A stretch of 64,000 nt of DNA from Lachnospiraceae bacterium (GTDB lineage Bacteria > Bacillota > Clostridia > Lachnospirales > Lachnospiraceae). The stretch's first letter is position 1, and every line of letters starts with the position of its first letter. The position numbers were made by a program, and so were the translations under genes. Below are positions 1 through 9,123 of the stretch, one piece after another. The DNA lies in NCBI GenBank assembly GCA_009911185.1, contig QXWW01000012.1, positions 1 through 64,000 of the forward strand, written 5' to 3'. The notes under the pieces were generated by a model, which did not search any database, was not told the origin of the DNA, and saw nothing but the letters and a program-made list of their open reading frames with translations.

Positions 1-50
1 TCCCTGTCTTCATCTGACAGGGCAAGATATGTTCTCTTCATAGTGTTCAT
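1..50 (-). CDS. 5' end of an unidentified gene, cut by the window edge
   Basis: Reading the minus strand from 50 gives a start followed by M-N-T-M-K-R-T-Y-L-A-L-S-D-E-D-R with no stop before the edge. An AAGAAAGG purine tract lies directly before the first ATG and about 8 nt before the second ATG (at 41), so 41 is the more likely start. Sixteen residues are too few to assign a family. It points away from the broken transposase on its right, so it is a separate gene. Confidence 0.4.
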   Translation of the reverse strand, partial: MNTMKRTYLALSDEDR

Positions 51-324
51 CCTTTCTTAGATAACACTATTTTACCACATTTTATCCAGAAAAGATATAT
101 GGTAGTTATTTGATTTATATCATACTAGACGACTAATCATCAAAAATTATATATAATTTATACAATAGTGCTTAAATATTTTATTTTTGTAAATATATAA
201 AATACAGGACAAATAAAATGGGTTTTTAACTGCAAAATCATGTTTCGCAAAAGCTTCTCTGATATACTAAGATTATCAGAAAGGTAGTTTGATTATCGCA
301 TTTAGGACCAATACATCATAACAG

Positions 325-1690
325 TTATCATTTAGCGATAATGCATCAGAGCTGACTGTCCGTGAACAAAATGCTCTTGAAAATTCATGGGCCAAAATTT
401 TTGCAGAGAATATTTTCCCGGCCATTGATGAAGAACGTTTTCGTGTACTTTATTCTGCTCGAAAGCAGTCAAAATTTAACACACCGGTCAAAATATCTGT
501 GTCGAGCTCTTATGATAAACGAGTTGTTTCCTATTTCTGATGATGAGATTGTGGAAAGTCTGATGCTGGATGTACGTTATCAGTATGCCCTTTATTTTAC
601 CAGTTATGACGAGCAGTCGTTAAGTGACAAATCCCTTTCCCGTTTCAGAAAACGCTGTTACGTTTATAAGGCGGCGCGCAATGCTGTCCTTCTCCATGAC
701 TGTGTTACAGACTTGGGGAAGAAAATTTCAAGAATGATGAAAGTCAGTCCAGGAATACGGAGCATGGATTACATGATGATTGAAGCAAACATAAAAAACT
801 GAGTCGGACAGAATTGCTTTATACATGTATTTCCAAACTTGTCAGATATTTCCACAAAAACGGGCAGGATTTCGATGATGTTACGGAATACCAGCTTCTT
901 TGAAGATCCTTTCCGAGCAGACCATTTTTGAAGATGCTGTTCGGCGTCTTAAGTCAAAAGAGGGCGGCGGCATGGATTCTTCTATGATGCAGAACCCTTC
1001 TGTCCCGAATGCAGCCCTCCGCAGCAAAGCAGGTAAAGAATACCGAGGATACATAGCAAATGTTGGCGAATCTGTGGGAAAAAATGGTTCTGTCATTACC
1101 GATGTTTGAGCGGAACACTTATTCCGACGTCAGTTTCTAAAAGACAGTCTGCAAAGGAATGGTTACAATTCTTAGGAAAGCGCTTTTTTAGCGATGCCGC
1201 TTATTTTGGAGAAGAAAACCAAAGGCTGGCAGAGCAGAACCATGTAAAGCTGGTTCCGACAGCTATAACTGGAACGGAAGTGCCAGACATCTATGCGGAC
1301 TTTAAACGTAACCGGGCAGGAAACCGCATACTGGATACCCTGCCAGGTATATCTTTAAAAGCAGCAGTTGTTCTACAAATGGAAACGGTCACGTTTATGC
1401 GTCATTTCAGAAGGAACAACGTTTGAATTGTCCACATAAGGATGAATGCCGTGTAAAAGTACATGACAGGGTATGTTCCATTACAATCTCCACCAAGGAA
1501 CGGTTTCGTGCATAACCCGGAGGAATATAAACAGCTTACCAGGATACGCAGTGGTGTAGAGACAATCCTTTCCATATTAAGACGGTTCTGTCATGCAGAC
1601 AGGATGCCAGTCAGAGGATGAATTCTCAGCCGCTTTTTCTTTGGTTGTAAAATAGCTGCGTTCAATGTCTGCAAGTTGGTTACTTTCCGG
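325..1690 (+). pseudogene. IS1182-family-like transposase, multiply frameshifted
   Basis: Successive blocks of one transposase lie in different frames. Around 325-535 one frame reads SELTVREQNALENSWAKIF and ends at a stop. Around 515-800 another reads ISDDEIVESLMLDVRYQ and SDKSLSRFRKR, the N-terminal DUF772-type region of IS1182-like transposases. Around 1106-1425 a further frame holds the middle part, then CPHKDECRVKVHDR follows in another frame, and VETILSILRRF near 1560 plus FFFGCKIAAFN near 1635 is the C-terminal end. Stops and shifts separate the blocks, so no full protein can be made. I did not find convincing terminal inverted repeats. Family assignment is from motif recognition and is fairly secure; exact ends are approximate. 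Confidence 0.75.
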
Positions 1691-2439
1691 AAAGGACAGG
1701 GGCTTTATGCCAAAAATCGGTTATTAACAGTCTGTGAATGGTCAGAAATTGCGCACCAAACATGTCTGGATGCTCTCTTTCCAATAAATCGGGTTCACTG
1801 GAAAAATTTGAACTGCATGAAATATGCGATACTATGAATTGATATGGCAAATCGGGTTCCGTTAAGTAGTTTGCACTTGCAGAAAATGGACTTTTCAGTG
1901 CCTTCAATTATCCACAGGGGCGGCTTAAAGCCAACCCACTGAGAAAAAGGCACCTGTGTTTAAAAAATCTTTGTCATCGTGAATTGTGGGAGCAGTATAA
2001 CAAAAATGATCTTTTGAAATAGAATACGTCTTCCAAAGATGTTTTCCATGTTTTTGATTGGCTCTGATTCTAAACTGCATAAATCATCAAATATGTATGA
2101 TAAATCTAATTTTTCCAAATAATGAAAGAGTTTATTAACTTTTCCTGTAATCAAAGCCATTATGGTTTTTGTCTGTCTTAAAAATATCCTTGTCCAATTT
2201 TCCACCAGTCTGCGTCAGCTGCAATCGGCGGTGCCACGTATTGCCGATTGCAGTTTCCTTGCAGCTGAATAATTATTCTGCGAAAATGTATGTTTTGCTT
2301 TAGTCGGAAGGTTTGGATAATTTTTTATCCAAAAGTTCATGGTCCATATGAGCAGAAATGCCTGTACAAAATGTTTCAATGCACATAGAGCTTATATCAG
2401 CAAAAGTGCTTTTAAATCAAATATAACTATTTGATACGT
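1691..2439. other. decayed intergenic stretch with an unassigned minus-strand ORF
   Basis: No recognisable intact gene. A direct repeat AAATCGGGTTC occurs near 1786 and 1850, just past the transposase C-terminus. An 81-codon minus-strand ORF (1960-2205, starting MENWTRIFLRQTK) reads like protein, with a run of charged and aromatic residues, but I do not recognise it and it lacks a good ribosome site. A second minus-strand fragment (2300-2386, ending in DKKLSKPSD) may be the end of a lost gene. Both are best treated as remnants. Confidence 0.35.
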
Positions 2440-3039
2440 TTACATGTTTCCTTCGTTAAGTTTACGAATCACACGGCAGGGGTTTCCAACTGCAAGAGAA
2501 TTTTTGGGGATATCTTTTGTAACAACACTTCCCGCCCCTATTACAGAACCTCCGCCTATCGTTACACCTGGAAGCACAATAACGCCGCCGCCCAGCCAGC
2601 AGCCGCTTTCGATTGTTATTGGTAATGCGTAGGTCCGGCAGAAATACTGTTCCGTTTCGGGAGTCCAGTCTGGATTGAGTCTTTGGCATAATTCAACAGG
2701 ATGTGCAGCGGTATATAGCTGCACGTTGGAAGCAATTAGTACGTTATCACCAATTATGATCTTATTACAATCTACGAATGTACAATTCATGTTGACAGAT
2801 ACATTATTTCCTATATAGATATTTCGTCCATAATCGCAGATAAATGGCAGTCCGATAGATACGTTTGTGCCGATTTCTCCCAATAATTGTTTTAAGACGT
2901 TTCTCTTTTCTTCTTTCTGCTCATATGTAAGTGCGTGATATTTTTTTAGCAGTTTCCTTGCGTTCGTCTTGAAATCCAAAAAAATTTTGTCATGGCAGTC
3001 ATAATATTCTCCTGCCATACATTTGTCTAATTCATTCAC
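2440..3039 (-). CDS. maltose/galactoside O-acetyltransferase family (left-handed beta-helix)
   Basis: A 199-residue acetyl-CoA-dependent sugar O-acetyltransferase of the LacA/Maa/NodL type. The N-terminal region (MAGEYYDCHD, about residues 7-17, then a helical stretch to about 60) matches the Mac domain. The rest is imperfect hexapeptide repeats (IGDNVLIASNV, GGGSVIGAGSVVTKDIP), ending in the family tail NPCRVIRKL. The expected catalytic His is in AAHPV. I chose a GTG start at 3039 because GGAGG lies 7 nt upstream; the longer reading from 3087 adds an unlikely MFCNNFFF tail. The length is normal (about 185-200). It stands alone between decayed sequences. The sugar acceptor cannot be told from sequence. 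Confidence 0.88.
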   Translation of the reverse strand: MNELDKCMAGEYYDCHDKIFLDFKTNARKLLKKYHALTYEQKEEKRNVLKQLLGEIGTNVSIGLPFICDYGRNIYIGNNVSVNMNCTFVDCNKIIIGDNVLIASNVQLYTAAHPVELCQRLNPDWTPETEQYFCRTYALPITIESGCWLGGGVIVLPGVTIGGGSVIGAGSVVTKDIPKNSLAVGNPCRVIRKLNEGNM

Positions 3040-3210
3040 GGTTTCACCTCCATGGTCTATGGTAAAGAAAAAATTGTTACAAAACAAGTAACGAGCTGTT
3101 TCACGATATTTGTTTTTCAGTACTTCAATGATACATATAACCGGAACCTGAGTATCCGTATGCCCCCTGGAAATATTTTGTGGCGAGCGTACTGTCTTGT
3201 TGAGATATGG

Positions 3211-3330
3211 GAAAACTTACTTATCGATCTGTCGCTCTGCTGCGTTAGATTTTCTGGCCGTGCGCACTATTACACTGTTAAAAATCGGCTTTGCATCTGA
3301 AACAATCATTCTGCGTCAAAGTATCAGAAA
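3211..3330 (+). repeat. dispersed repeat family B, copy 1
   Basis: Shares CAGATTTTCTGGC-like and GAAACAATCATTCTGCG-like blocks, in the same order, with copies at 3817, 20776 and 55482. Here the block reads GCGTTAGATTTTCTGGC, then AAAATCGGCTTTGCAT, then CTGCGTCAAAGTATCAG. It lies in a gene-free stretch (3040-3650). No open frame is conserved among the copies. Confidence 0.6.
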
Positions 3331-3479
3331 CTTTTTTTCATTGTATTGATGATAAGAGAAATTTCAGTTTTGATTTGACCTAATTTACAACATTTATTAA
3401 CGGTGATATCTTATCTTCGTGAAGTCCGCAGACTCTTGAAAATGCCAAATAAGTGGTAAGTGAGTTTGCCTTACATTTT

Positions 3480-3544
3480 CCTTGTGTTATCTTCTTTTCT
3501 CTCATGCTGCGAAGATTCAAAAGGGAAAAGAAGATAACACAAGG
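3480..3544. repeat. perfect 20-bp inverted repeat (long hairpin)
   Basis: CCTTGTGTTATCTTCTTTTC at 3480-3499 is exactly complementary to 3525-3544, with a 25-nt loop. No T-run follows on either strand, so it is not a classical terminator. It may be a remnant of a mobile element end or an RNA hairpin; nothing else nearby explains it. Confidence 0.8.
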
Positions 3545-3650
3545 GAAAGAGGATCCTGTTACAAATTATAACATGAAATGAAAACGACAGGAAGAACGGA
3601 TTGAAATACTTTCTTAAATTTTCCGATAATACAAGAAAGACTGCTAAAGG

Positions 3651-3803
3651 ATGAAATTAAATTATGCAGAATATAACATGTATCGCAATAACATAGATGT
3701 GACAATCTTTAACGATATCTCTTATGGACTAACTGTAATGTGGCAGAAGATGGACTTAGGGCAATTCCTTGTGCTCAATGTGCCTGAGATACTTTGGGAA
3801 TAG
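3651..3803 (+). CDS. possible 50-residue hypothetical ORF or gene remnant
   Basis: An ATG preceded by AAAGG opens a 50-codon frame (MKLNYAEYNMYRNN to VPEILWE). The composition looks protein-like, but I recognise no family and the ribosome site is only one or two bases from the ATG. It lies between a hairpin and a dispersed repeat in a zone full of broken genes, so it may be a fragment. Confidence 0.25.
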   Translation: MKLNYAEYNMYRNNIDVTIFNDISYGLTVMWQKMDLGQFLVLNVPEILWE

Positions 3804-3816
3804 ATAAGCCGCTTGA

Positions 3817-3925
3817 ATTGTCTGCTTGTTCATCTGCTGTGTTGTCGTCAATCGACGTAGTCAACGTTACGCCTCATGCCTCTGCCTTGCATATGAAACA
3901 ACTATCCGGTATCAATGTACCAGTT
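3817..3925 (+). repeat. dispersed repeat family B, copy 2 (diverged)
   Basis: Contains CTTGCATATGAAACAA followed by ATCCGGTATCAATGTACCAG. This matches copy 3 at 20.8 kb, which has CTTGCATATGAAACAA then ATCCTGCGCCAATGTATCAG. The upstream half is more diverged. Confidence 0.5.
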
Positions 3926-4044
3926 ACTTAATATTCGCTGTAATAGTATTGCTGCGGTCAAGTCCAATATCGTATGTACGAAGCAGCAAAAAAGAGTTGG
4001 AAGAATTTCCGAGAGTAAGCAGGAAGGTAACAGACAAATAAACT

Positions 4045-4390
4045 TTAACCGCACATCCAGCTTGAAAATATTGTTTCTGAGCCGTTCTCTCCTAACATTT
4101 TCCTTTTTATGGATGAAGAAAAAAGGAACAGTGCAATGTCTGTTGAAATAACAGAAAGTGCATAGACGGTTTTGTCCCCATTTTTTCCAATACTTTTTAT
4201 CAAAAGAAACGCCAGTAAAATACCAATTGCTGAACCAGCCATATCGAGCATTTTGTGAAGACCGAATGCCGCTGTCAGGTAAGCGGTATCGGAGAGTAAA
4301 CTATTTCGCTGGCGATATCGGCAAAGCAGCTTACCAGTCCGAGTGTGGTGATATTGCGGATTCTTTTTTGAGTATACCATTGTCAGAATT
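4045..4390 (-). pseudogene. MFS transporter remnant
   Basis: The minus strand carries two pieces of a major facilitator superfamily protein in different frames. One frame near 4310-4375 reads ITTLGLVSCFADIASEIVYS, resembling the first membrane helix of the MFS group that begins VSFFxDxSSEM. The next frame continues AFGLHKMLDMAGSAIGILLA, the conserved loop 4-helix 5 region, and then a charged break and stop. The parts between and after are missing, so the gene has both a frameshift or deletion and a C-terminal truncation. It lies directly behind the broken AraC-GGDEF gene in the same orientation. Confidence 0.7.
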
Positions 4391-4394
4391 CGTT

Positions 4395-5176
4395 TTAAAC
4401 CTCCGTAAAGCCTTGATATTTTATTTTTTGTTGCAGCTCTTTCGCAGGGTTTTGTACAGCTTCTGTCAGAGTATTTTTTCCGTACCAGCTCCGCAGGTAT
4501 AACGCAATAGACTGACCTTTATAGAAAAAAGTGTCGCCATTGTGTTTTAATATTTCTGCTGCAAATGCTTCTGCTTCGGAGATATTCTGATAAGGGGTAA
4601 TCAGAGCAAACTCATCTCTTCCAATTCTGAATATCTGCATATTTGCTGCCGCATGTGCATGAATCCGCTGAACCGTTTCCATTAACGCAAGATCTCCTGC
4701 TTCTTTGGAAATTTCGTTTATTTTTATCATTCCGGCCACATCGAAGCATATAATATAACAGTCCTTCGCTTTATGAATCGCATCAAGCAGCAACGGTGAT
4801 TTCCTGCTTATTCCGGTTTCATTAATCTGCAGGGGAGTAAATACAGCCTGTGATTTTTTCCCTTTTCTGTACTCGGAAGGAAGAACGCAGTTTACTTGGA
4901 AAAAGCCCTGCTGAAGGCCTCTGTTGAGGTATAGCCGTATTTAAGGGCAAGTTGTGATATAGGTATTTCAGTTTCTGAAAGTTCTTCTGTCGCAAGGGTC
5001 ATTTTACGTTTCATGATATATTCATTTACGCTATATCCAAAGGTAAAACGAAACATTTTCTGCAATGCAGACAGGGAAACACAAGCGGATTGTGCAATTT
5101 CTATCTGTAAACAGTTATCTAATATGTGGTTTTCGATATATTCCAAAGCTCTTGTAAGTTCAATGTATTTCTGCAT
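4395..5176 (-). pseudogene. AraC-type DNA-binding / GGDEF-like regulator split by a frameshift
   Basis: A strong ribosome site (AGGAGGTG) precedes ATG at 5176, and the protein begins with an AraC HTH domain (ALEYIENHILDNCLQ to SQLALKYGYTSTEAFSRAF). It hits a stop at about 4892. One base off, the same protein resumes as NCVLPSEYRKGKKSQ, the expected end of an AraC domain. It then runs on into a GGDEF-like domain in which the signature is IGRDEFAL rather than GGDEF, and ends at 4395. A single-base indel therefore splits an HTH-plus-cyclase-like protein. The degenerate signature suggests the GGDEF part sensed or bound rather than made c-di-GMP. Alternatively the shift is a sequencing error and the gene is whole. 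Confidence 0.75.
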
Positions 5177-5549
5177 GAGACACCTCCTACTGCCTCCTAT
5201 TTTATCACATAAACAGCAAAAGCCAATTGATAATTTGAGCATTTTTTCTGTCATTCTCTTGCTTTTTTAGAAAGAATAAGTTATATATAAATTACTCTTT
5301 GCACTGCATTACATTCCTTTGGAATGCGAGATCACCAGTACAAACTGAACAGGCAGTAAACCTTATGTTTATGAAGCCGGGCTGCAGGTTAGCGGCAGCA
5401 GATTGAATTTATTCACATCTGTGGGACAGTTGTATGTTCCATAGGTGTGTTTTTTATATCTTTTTGGAACAGACTATCTCAAAATGGGGTGCCGGTAAGA
5501 GAAAACATATTACAATCGCGAAATGCGAGAATTTAAGGAGGATTCTTTT
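5177..5549. other. gene-free stretch upstream of the CDF transporter
   Basis: No coding frame that I can support. The sequence is AT-rich near 5265-5300. The only clear signal is the AAGGAGG ribosome site at 5535-5541 for the next gene. No strong promoter pair stood out. Confidence 0.4.
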
Positions 5550-6449
5550 ATGGCAAAAGAAATGAAAAAGGCATTCAACGAAAATGCTATCATCAAACAG
5601 ATTTCCATGGTGGGCATTATTGGCAACATTATTCTTTGCGCATTCAAAATGTTCGCAGGTATTGTTGGAAAGTCAGGAGCAATGGTTTCTGATGCGGTAC
5701 ACTCCCTTTCAGATGTGTTTGCTACATTTATTGCTTTCTTAGGTGTAAAAATGTCTAAACGTGGTGCAGACAAAGCACATCCATACGGACATGAGAGAAT
5801 GGAATGTATTGCTTCTCTGATTTTAGGATTGATTCTTCTTGTAACAGGACTTGGAATCGGGAAAGTAGGCTTACAGAATATCTTTTCAGGAAATTATGAG
5901 GAACTTGCCATTCCCGGTGCGATTGCATTAGTAGCTGCTATTTTATCTATTGCAGTGAAAGAAGCAATGTACTGGTACACAAGACATTATGCAAAAATAT
6001 TAAATTCCGCTGCATTTATGGCTGATGCATGGCATCATCGTTCGGATGCTTTTTCGTCCATTGGTTCTTTAATCGGTATCGGAGGTGCAATGCTTGGTTT
6101 TCCGGTATTAGATGCGATTGCCAGTGTTGTTATCTGCCTTTTCATTTTGAAGGTAGCTTTTGATATTTTACTGGATGCCGTGAAAAAAATGCTGGATACT
6201 TCCTGTGACGATGAATACGAAACCAAACTCAAAGAGTACATATTAAAACAAAAAGATGTTGATGATGTAGATCTGCTCCATACCCGCATGTTTGGTAATA
6301 AAGTGTATGTTGATTTGGAAATCAGCGTAGATGGAAATAAAACCTTCAGGGAAGCCCATGCTGTTGCAGAAAATGTACATGAAAATGTCGAAAAAGAATT
6401 TCCGAACACAAAACATGTTATGATTCATGTAAATCCGAAGGAAGCGTAA
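5550..6449 (+). CDS. cation diffusion facilitator (CDF) metal exporter
   Basis: A 299-residue CDF-family inner-membrane antiporter that would export a divalent metal (Zn, Fe, Mn or Co) against protons. The metal-site signatures are visible in helices 2 and 5: VSDAVHSLSD near residue 46 and MADAWHHRSDA near residue 162. HPYGHERME is the conserved cytosolic loop. The C-terminal third is the cytosolic dimerisation domain (VDDVDLLHTRMFG, VDLEISVDG). Length is typical (about 290-310). The ATG at 5550 is chosen over one at 5523 because AAGGAGG ends 8 nt upstream. It is monocistronic. Metal specificity is not decided by sequence, although DAVHS/DAWHH resembles the FieF/MamM-like branch. Confidence 0.93.
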   Translation: MAKEMKKAFNENAIIKQISMVGIIGNIILCAFKMFAGIVGKSGAMVSDAVHSLSDVFATFIAFLGVKMSKRGADKAHPYGHERMECIASLILGLILLVTGLGIGKVGLQNIFSGNYEELAIPGAIALVAAILSIAVKEAMYWYTRHYAKILNSAAFMADAWHHRSDAFSSIGSLIGIGGAMLGFPVLDAIASVVICLFILKVAFDILLDAVKKMLDTSCDDEYETKLKEYILKQKDVDDVDLLHTRMFGNKVYVDLEISVDGNKTFREAHAVAENVHENVEKEFPNTKHVMIHVNPKEA

Positions 6450-6829
6450 ATGATATTTTAACCAGGCAATAGAACAGGCAGGTTCATATAAGAAGATGAA
6501 AAAAATTGAAAAGACAACTGAATAATGAATTTTCTCCTGTAATTATCTCACAAGGATAAAAGCAAGGGAAAAGGACACATATATCGAATTTTCAACGGCG
6601 GAAAGCTTTGAAAATACGGGAAAGTTAGAATTGTTATTAGATAAATTCCAGTTTGATAATTTTACGAAAATTAACAAAGGATAACTGTTTCGCTTCGCCG
6701 TTTTCAGAAGGGACAATCACGACGGTGTTTTCTGCTGAAAAGAATCTTATGATACGAAAACATATGAACAAACATATGATAATTTCTCCCAATCATTTGC
6801 TGGTTTGATTATATACTGCTTTTGCACGC
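6450..6829. other. gene-free stretch with a possible C-terminal fragment
   Basis: A frame near 6573-6683 reads KDTYIEFSTAESFE and continues to KFQFDNFTKINKG before a stop. It looks like the tail of a lost gene but has no start. I searched here for a small sulfur-carrier gene ending in Gly-Gly and found none. Confidence 0.3.
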
Positions 6830-6857
6830 TTGACAACCGTTGAAAGGAATCTATATT
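6830..6857 (+). promoter_or_regulatory. sigma-A-type promoter of the sulfur-transfer cluster
   Basis: TTGACA at 6830-6835, a 16-nt spacer, and TATATT at 6852-6857, about 55 nt before the first start codon. Confidence 0.7.
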
Positions 6858-6911
6858 GTTCTTGCTATTTTGCTTCCTGGTTTGTATAATAAGCGGAAGA
6901 GGAGAAATAGC

Positions 6912-7829
6912 ATGGAATATAAGAAGGAAAAAGCCGAAGAAACATGCCGGGCGTGGAAGGAATCAGAAAGTTCGGCGGCAGAAAGTGTTGAAAAAAGCAT
7001 TCGTAAAAAATTTCATAAACAACTGTTTTCAAGGTTTGCAAAGGCGGTTCGCGATTATCAGCTTATCCAGGAAGGAGACCGGATTGCAGTCTGCATTTCG
7101 GGCGGAAAGGATTCCATGTTGATGGCAAAATTATTTCAGGAATTGCAAAAGCACCGCAAGGTAAGATTTGATCTTGAGTTTCTGGTGATGGATCCGGGAT
7201 ATCTTCCTGAGAACCGCAGGCTCATAGAAGAGAATGCAAGAATGCTGGGGATACCTGTGAGAATTTTTGAGAGTGAAATCTTTGACGCAGTCTATGAGAT
7301 AGAGAAATCGCCCTGTTATCTCTGTGCGCGGATGAGGAGAGGGCATCTGTACAGTCAGGCGAGAGACATAGGATGCAGTAAAATTGCTTTGGGGCACCAC
7401 TACGACGATGTGATAGAAACGATTTTGATGGGAATGCTCTATGGCGGGCAAATCCAGACGATGATGCCGAAACTTTACAGTACAAATTTTGCAGAGATGG
7501 AGCTGATCCGCCCGATGTATTATATCCGGGAAAATGATATTAAGCATTGGAGAGATTACAATCAACTGCATTTTCTCCAATGCGCCTGCCGGTTTACGGA
7601 GAACTGCGCGGCCGGCAGTCCCGGCGGCGGAAATACGTCAAAACGTATGGAGATCAAACAGTTAATTGCAGAAATGAAAAAAGTGAATCCTTTTGTAGAG
7701 GCAAATATATTTAAAAGCGTGGAAAATGTGAACCTGAGTACCATCATAGCCTACAAAGAGCAGGGAACACGCCGTCATTTTCTGGATTTCTACTCTGAAA
7801 AAAATCTGACTGAGAGAAAGGAACCGTGA
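6912..7829 (+). CDS. PP-loop ATPase, TtcA-like tRNA thiolation family
   Basis: A 305-residue adenine-nucleotide alpha-hydrolase. The PP-loop SGGKDS is at residues 63-68, preceded by a family-typical VCI strand. A CxxC pair (C135, C138 in PCYLCARMRRGHLY) and later cysteines (C224, C226, C232) resemble the iron-sulfur site of TtcA-type enzymes, which adenylate and thiolate a tRNA base. GHHYDDVIET is the conserved nucleotide-side motif. The N-terminal 40 residues are a charged extension. ATG at 6912 follows GAGGAG. The gene reads straight into the E1-like gene (start within 3 nt of the stop), so its sulfur donor may be supplied by that enzyme. True TtcA uses cysteine desulfurase sulfur, so the substrate here (tRNA or otherwise) is uncertain. 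Confidence 0.85.
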   Translation: MEYKKEKAEETCRAWKESESSAAESVEKSIRKKFHKQLFSRFAKAVRDYQLIQEGDRIAVCISGGKDSMLMAKLFQELQKHRKVRFDLEFLVMDPGYLPENRRLIEENARMLGIPVRIFESEIFDAVYEIEKSPCYLCARMRRGHLYSQARDIGCSKIALGHHYDDVIETILMGMLYGGQIQTMMPKLYSTNFAEMELIRPMYYIRENDIKHWRDYNQLHFLQCACRFTENCAAGSPGGGNTSKRMEIKQLIAEMKKVNPFVEANIFKSVENVNLSTIIAYKEQGTRRHFLDFYSEKNLTERKEP

Positions 7830-7831
7830 GA

Positions 7832-8638
7832 ATGGAGCTGACCAGGGAACAACAAGAGCATTATGCAAGGAATATTGCATTGCAGGAAGTGGGAACCGAG
7901 GGACAGAAGAAGCTGCTAAAGGGCAGCGTATTGATTATAGGCGCCGGGGGCTTAGGTTCCCCGGCTGCCATGTATCTGGCAGCGGCCGGAGTGGGAACGA
8001 TTGGAATTGCAGATGCAGACGTTGTGGATTTGTCAAACCTTCAGCGTCAGATTGCGCACAGCACAGAGGATATTGGGAAAGCAAAAGTGGAGTCTGTGCA
8101 GGAAACGATAAATAAACTCAATCCGGATGTGAACGTCAGGTCTTATCAGGTATTTGCATCGGAAGAGAATATGATGAACCTGCTCAGGGAGTACGACTTT
8201 GTCCTTGACGCCACAGATAATTTTACGGCAAAGTTTTTGATTAATGATGCCTGTGTCAGAGCGGAAAAGCCGTTTAGCCATGCAGGCATTCTTCGCCACC
8301 AGGGGCAGCTTATGACGTATGTGCCGGGAGCAGGTCCCTGTTACCGTTGTATTTTTAAAAACCCGCCGCCAGAGGATGCAGTTTCAAACTGTAAGCAGAC
8401 GGGAGTTATCGGAGCTACGGCAGGCGTGCTCGGAAGCCTGCAGGCCATGGAGGCAGTCAAGTATCTTTTGGGGACAGGAGAGCTTTTGACAGGAAAACTT
8501 TTGACCTGCGACACATGGAACATGAAATTTCGCACAATAAAACTTCCTGACCATGTGCCCGACTGCACCGTATGCAAAAGCCGTTTTGACGGCGTAAAGG
8601 CAGAAAATCATGTTGTATCTGAAGAAAAAAGATTATAA
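7832..8638 (+). CDS. HesA/MoeB/ThiF-family E1-like adenylyltransferase
   Basis: A 268-residue E1-like enzyme that would adenylate the C-terminal glycine of a ubiquitin-like sulfur-carrier protein. Seen: the ATP-binding GAGGLGSPAA loop (about residues 37-46), the D-x-D pair in DADVVDLSNLQRQ, LDATDNF, a likely catalytic Cys in SNCKQTGVIG, and two CxxC zinc pairs (CYRC and CTVC). There is no rhodanese domain, so it is MoeB/ThiF-like rather than MoeB-R. ATG at 7832 is used; a GTG at 7826 overlaps the previous stop and is also possible. It overlaps the JAMM gene by 29 nt, so the two are translationally linked. Confidence 0.9.
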   Translation: MELTREQQEHYARNIALQEVGTEGQKKLLKGSVLIIGAGGLGSPAAMYLAAAGVGTIGIADADVVDLSNLQRQIAHSTEDIGKAKVESVQETINKLNPDVNVRSYQVFASEENMMNLLREYDFVLDATDNFTAKFLINDACVRAEKPFSHAGILRHQGQLMTYVPGAGPCYRCIFKNPPPEDAVSNCKQTGVIGATAGVLGSLQAMEAVKYLLGTGELLTGKLLTCDTWNMKFRTIKLPDHVPDCTVCKSRFDGVKAENHVVSEEKRL

Positions 8639-9023
8639 TGCGCTTTTATCATATTGCCGGCAACGGCAGCCCCAGGAAGCATGCGGACTGCTGGCAGGAA
8701 GAAATGAGCATGGAAATTGTTATGTGGAAATGGTATATTTCCTTACAAATATTGAAAATAGCCAGGAGCGTTTTTCTATGGAACCCAGAGAACAGTTTGC
8801 CGCTGTAAAGGACATGCGTGCGCATGGACTTCATCTGGTGGGAAATTTTCATTCTCATCCCCTGTCTGCCGCAGCGCCTTCTGCCGCGGATAAACGGCTG
8901 GCAGTCGACAGGGGATTTCGCTATTTAATTTTCTCGTTACTGGAAAAAGAGCCGGAGCTTAAAGTGTTTTTGCTGGAAGAACAGGAAATGAGAGAGGAAA
9001 TGTATGTGGTTGCAGCAAAATAA
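8610..9023 (+). CDS. JAMM/MPN+ metalloprotease, sulfur-carrier processing type
   Basis: A 137-residue Mov34/MPN/PAD-1 peptidase. The zinc JAMM signature is complete: E23 in QEACGLLAG, H81 and H83 in FHSHP, S91 and D94 in the following SAAD. In bacteria, short JAMM enzymes next to E1-like proteins trim residues after the Gly-Gly of a ThiS/MoaD-like carrier, exposing the tail for thiocarboxylation (known for CysO/Mec+ and the HcyD type). The start lies inside the preceding gene with an AAAGG site upstream. Its position between the E1-like gene and metY supports a role in homocysteine or cysteine sulfur supply. Confidence 0.9.
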   Translation: MLYLKKKDYNALLSYCRQRQPQEACGLLAGRNEHGNCYVEMVYFLTNIENSQERFSMEPREQFAAVKDMRAHGLHLVGNFHSHPLSAAAPSAADKRLAVDRGFRYLIFSLLEKEPELKVFLLEEQEMREEMYVVAAK

Positions 9024-9037
9024 AAGTTTCAAGTGTA

Positions 9038-9066
9038 TTGACATACTGGCAAAAAAAGGTTATAGT
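9038..9066 (+). promoter_or_regulatory. promoter of metY
   Basis: TTGACA at 9038-9043, a 17-nt spacer and TATAGT at 9061-9066, almost consensus. AGGAATAAT lies in the leader near 9100 and might be half of a CymR/Rrf2-like operator; this is a guess. metY can thus be expressed apart from the three genes before it. Confidence 0.8.
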
Positions 9067-9123
9067 GGACTCAGAACTAATAACCAATAAAACAACTAGG
9101 AATAATAGGGTAAGGAGGAAGAA

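Noticed and set aside
1960-2205. 81-codon minus-strand ORF as a real gene
   Set aside because: No ribosome site or known family; lies in decayed sequence.
4395-5176. Programmed frameshift joining the HTH and GGDEF-like parts
   Set aside because: No slippery heptamer at AAGTAAAC; a simple indel is the easier explanation.
6450-6829. A hidden small sulfur-carrier gene upstream of the sulfur cluster
   Set aside because: No frame of 60-90 codons ending in Gly-Gly and no ribosome site; only a headless fragment is present.
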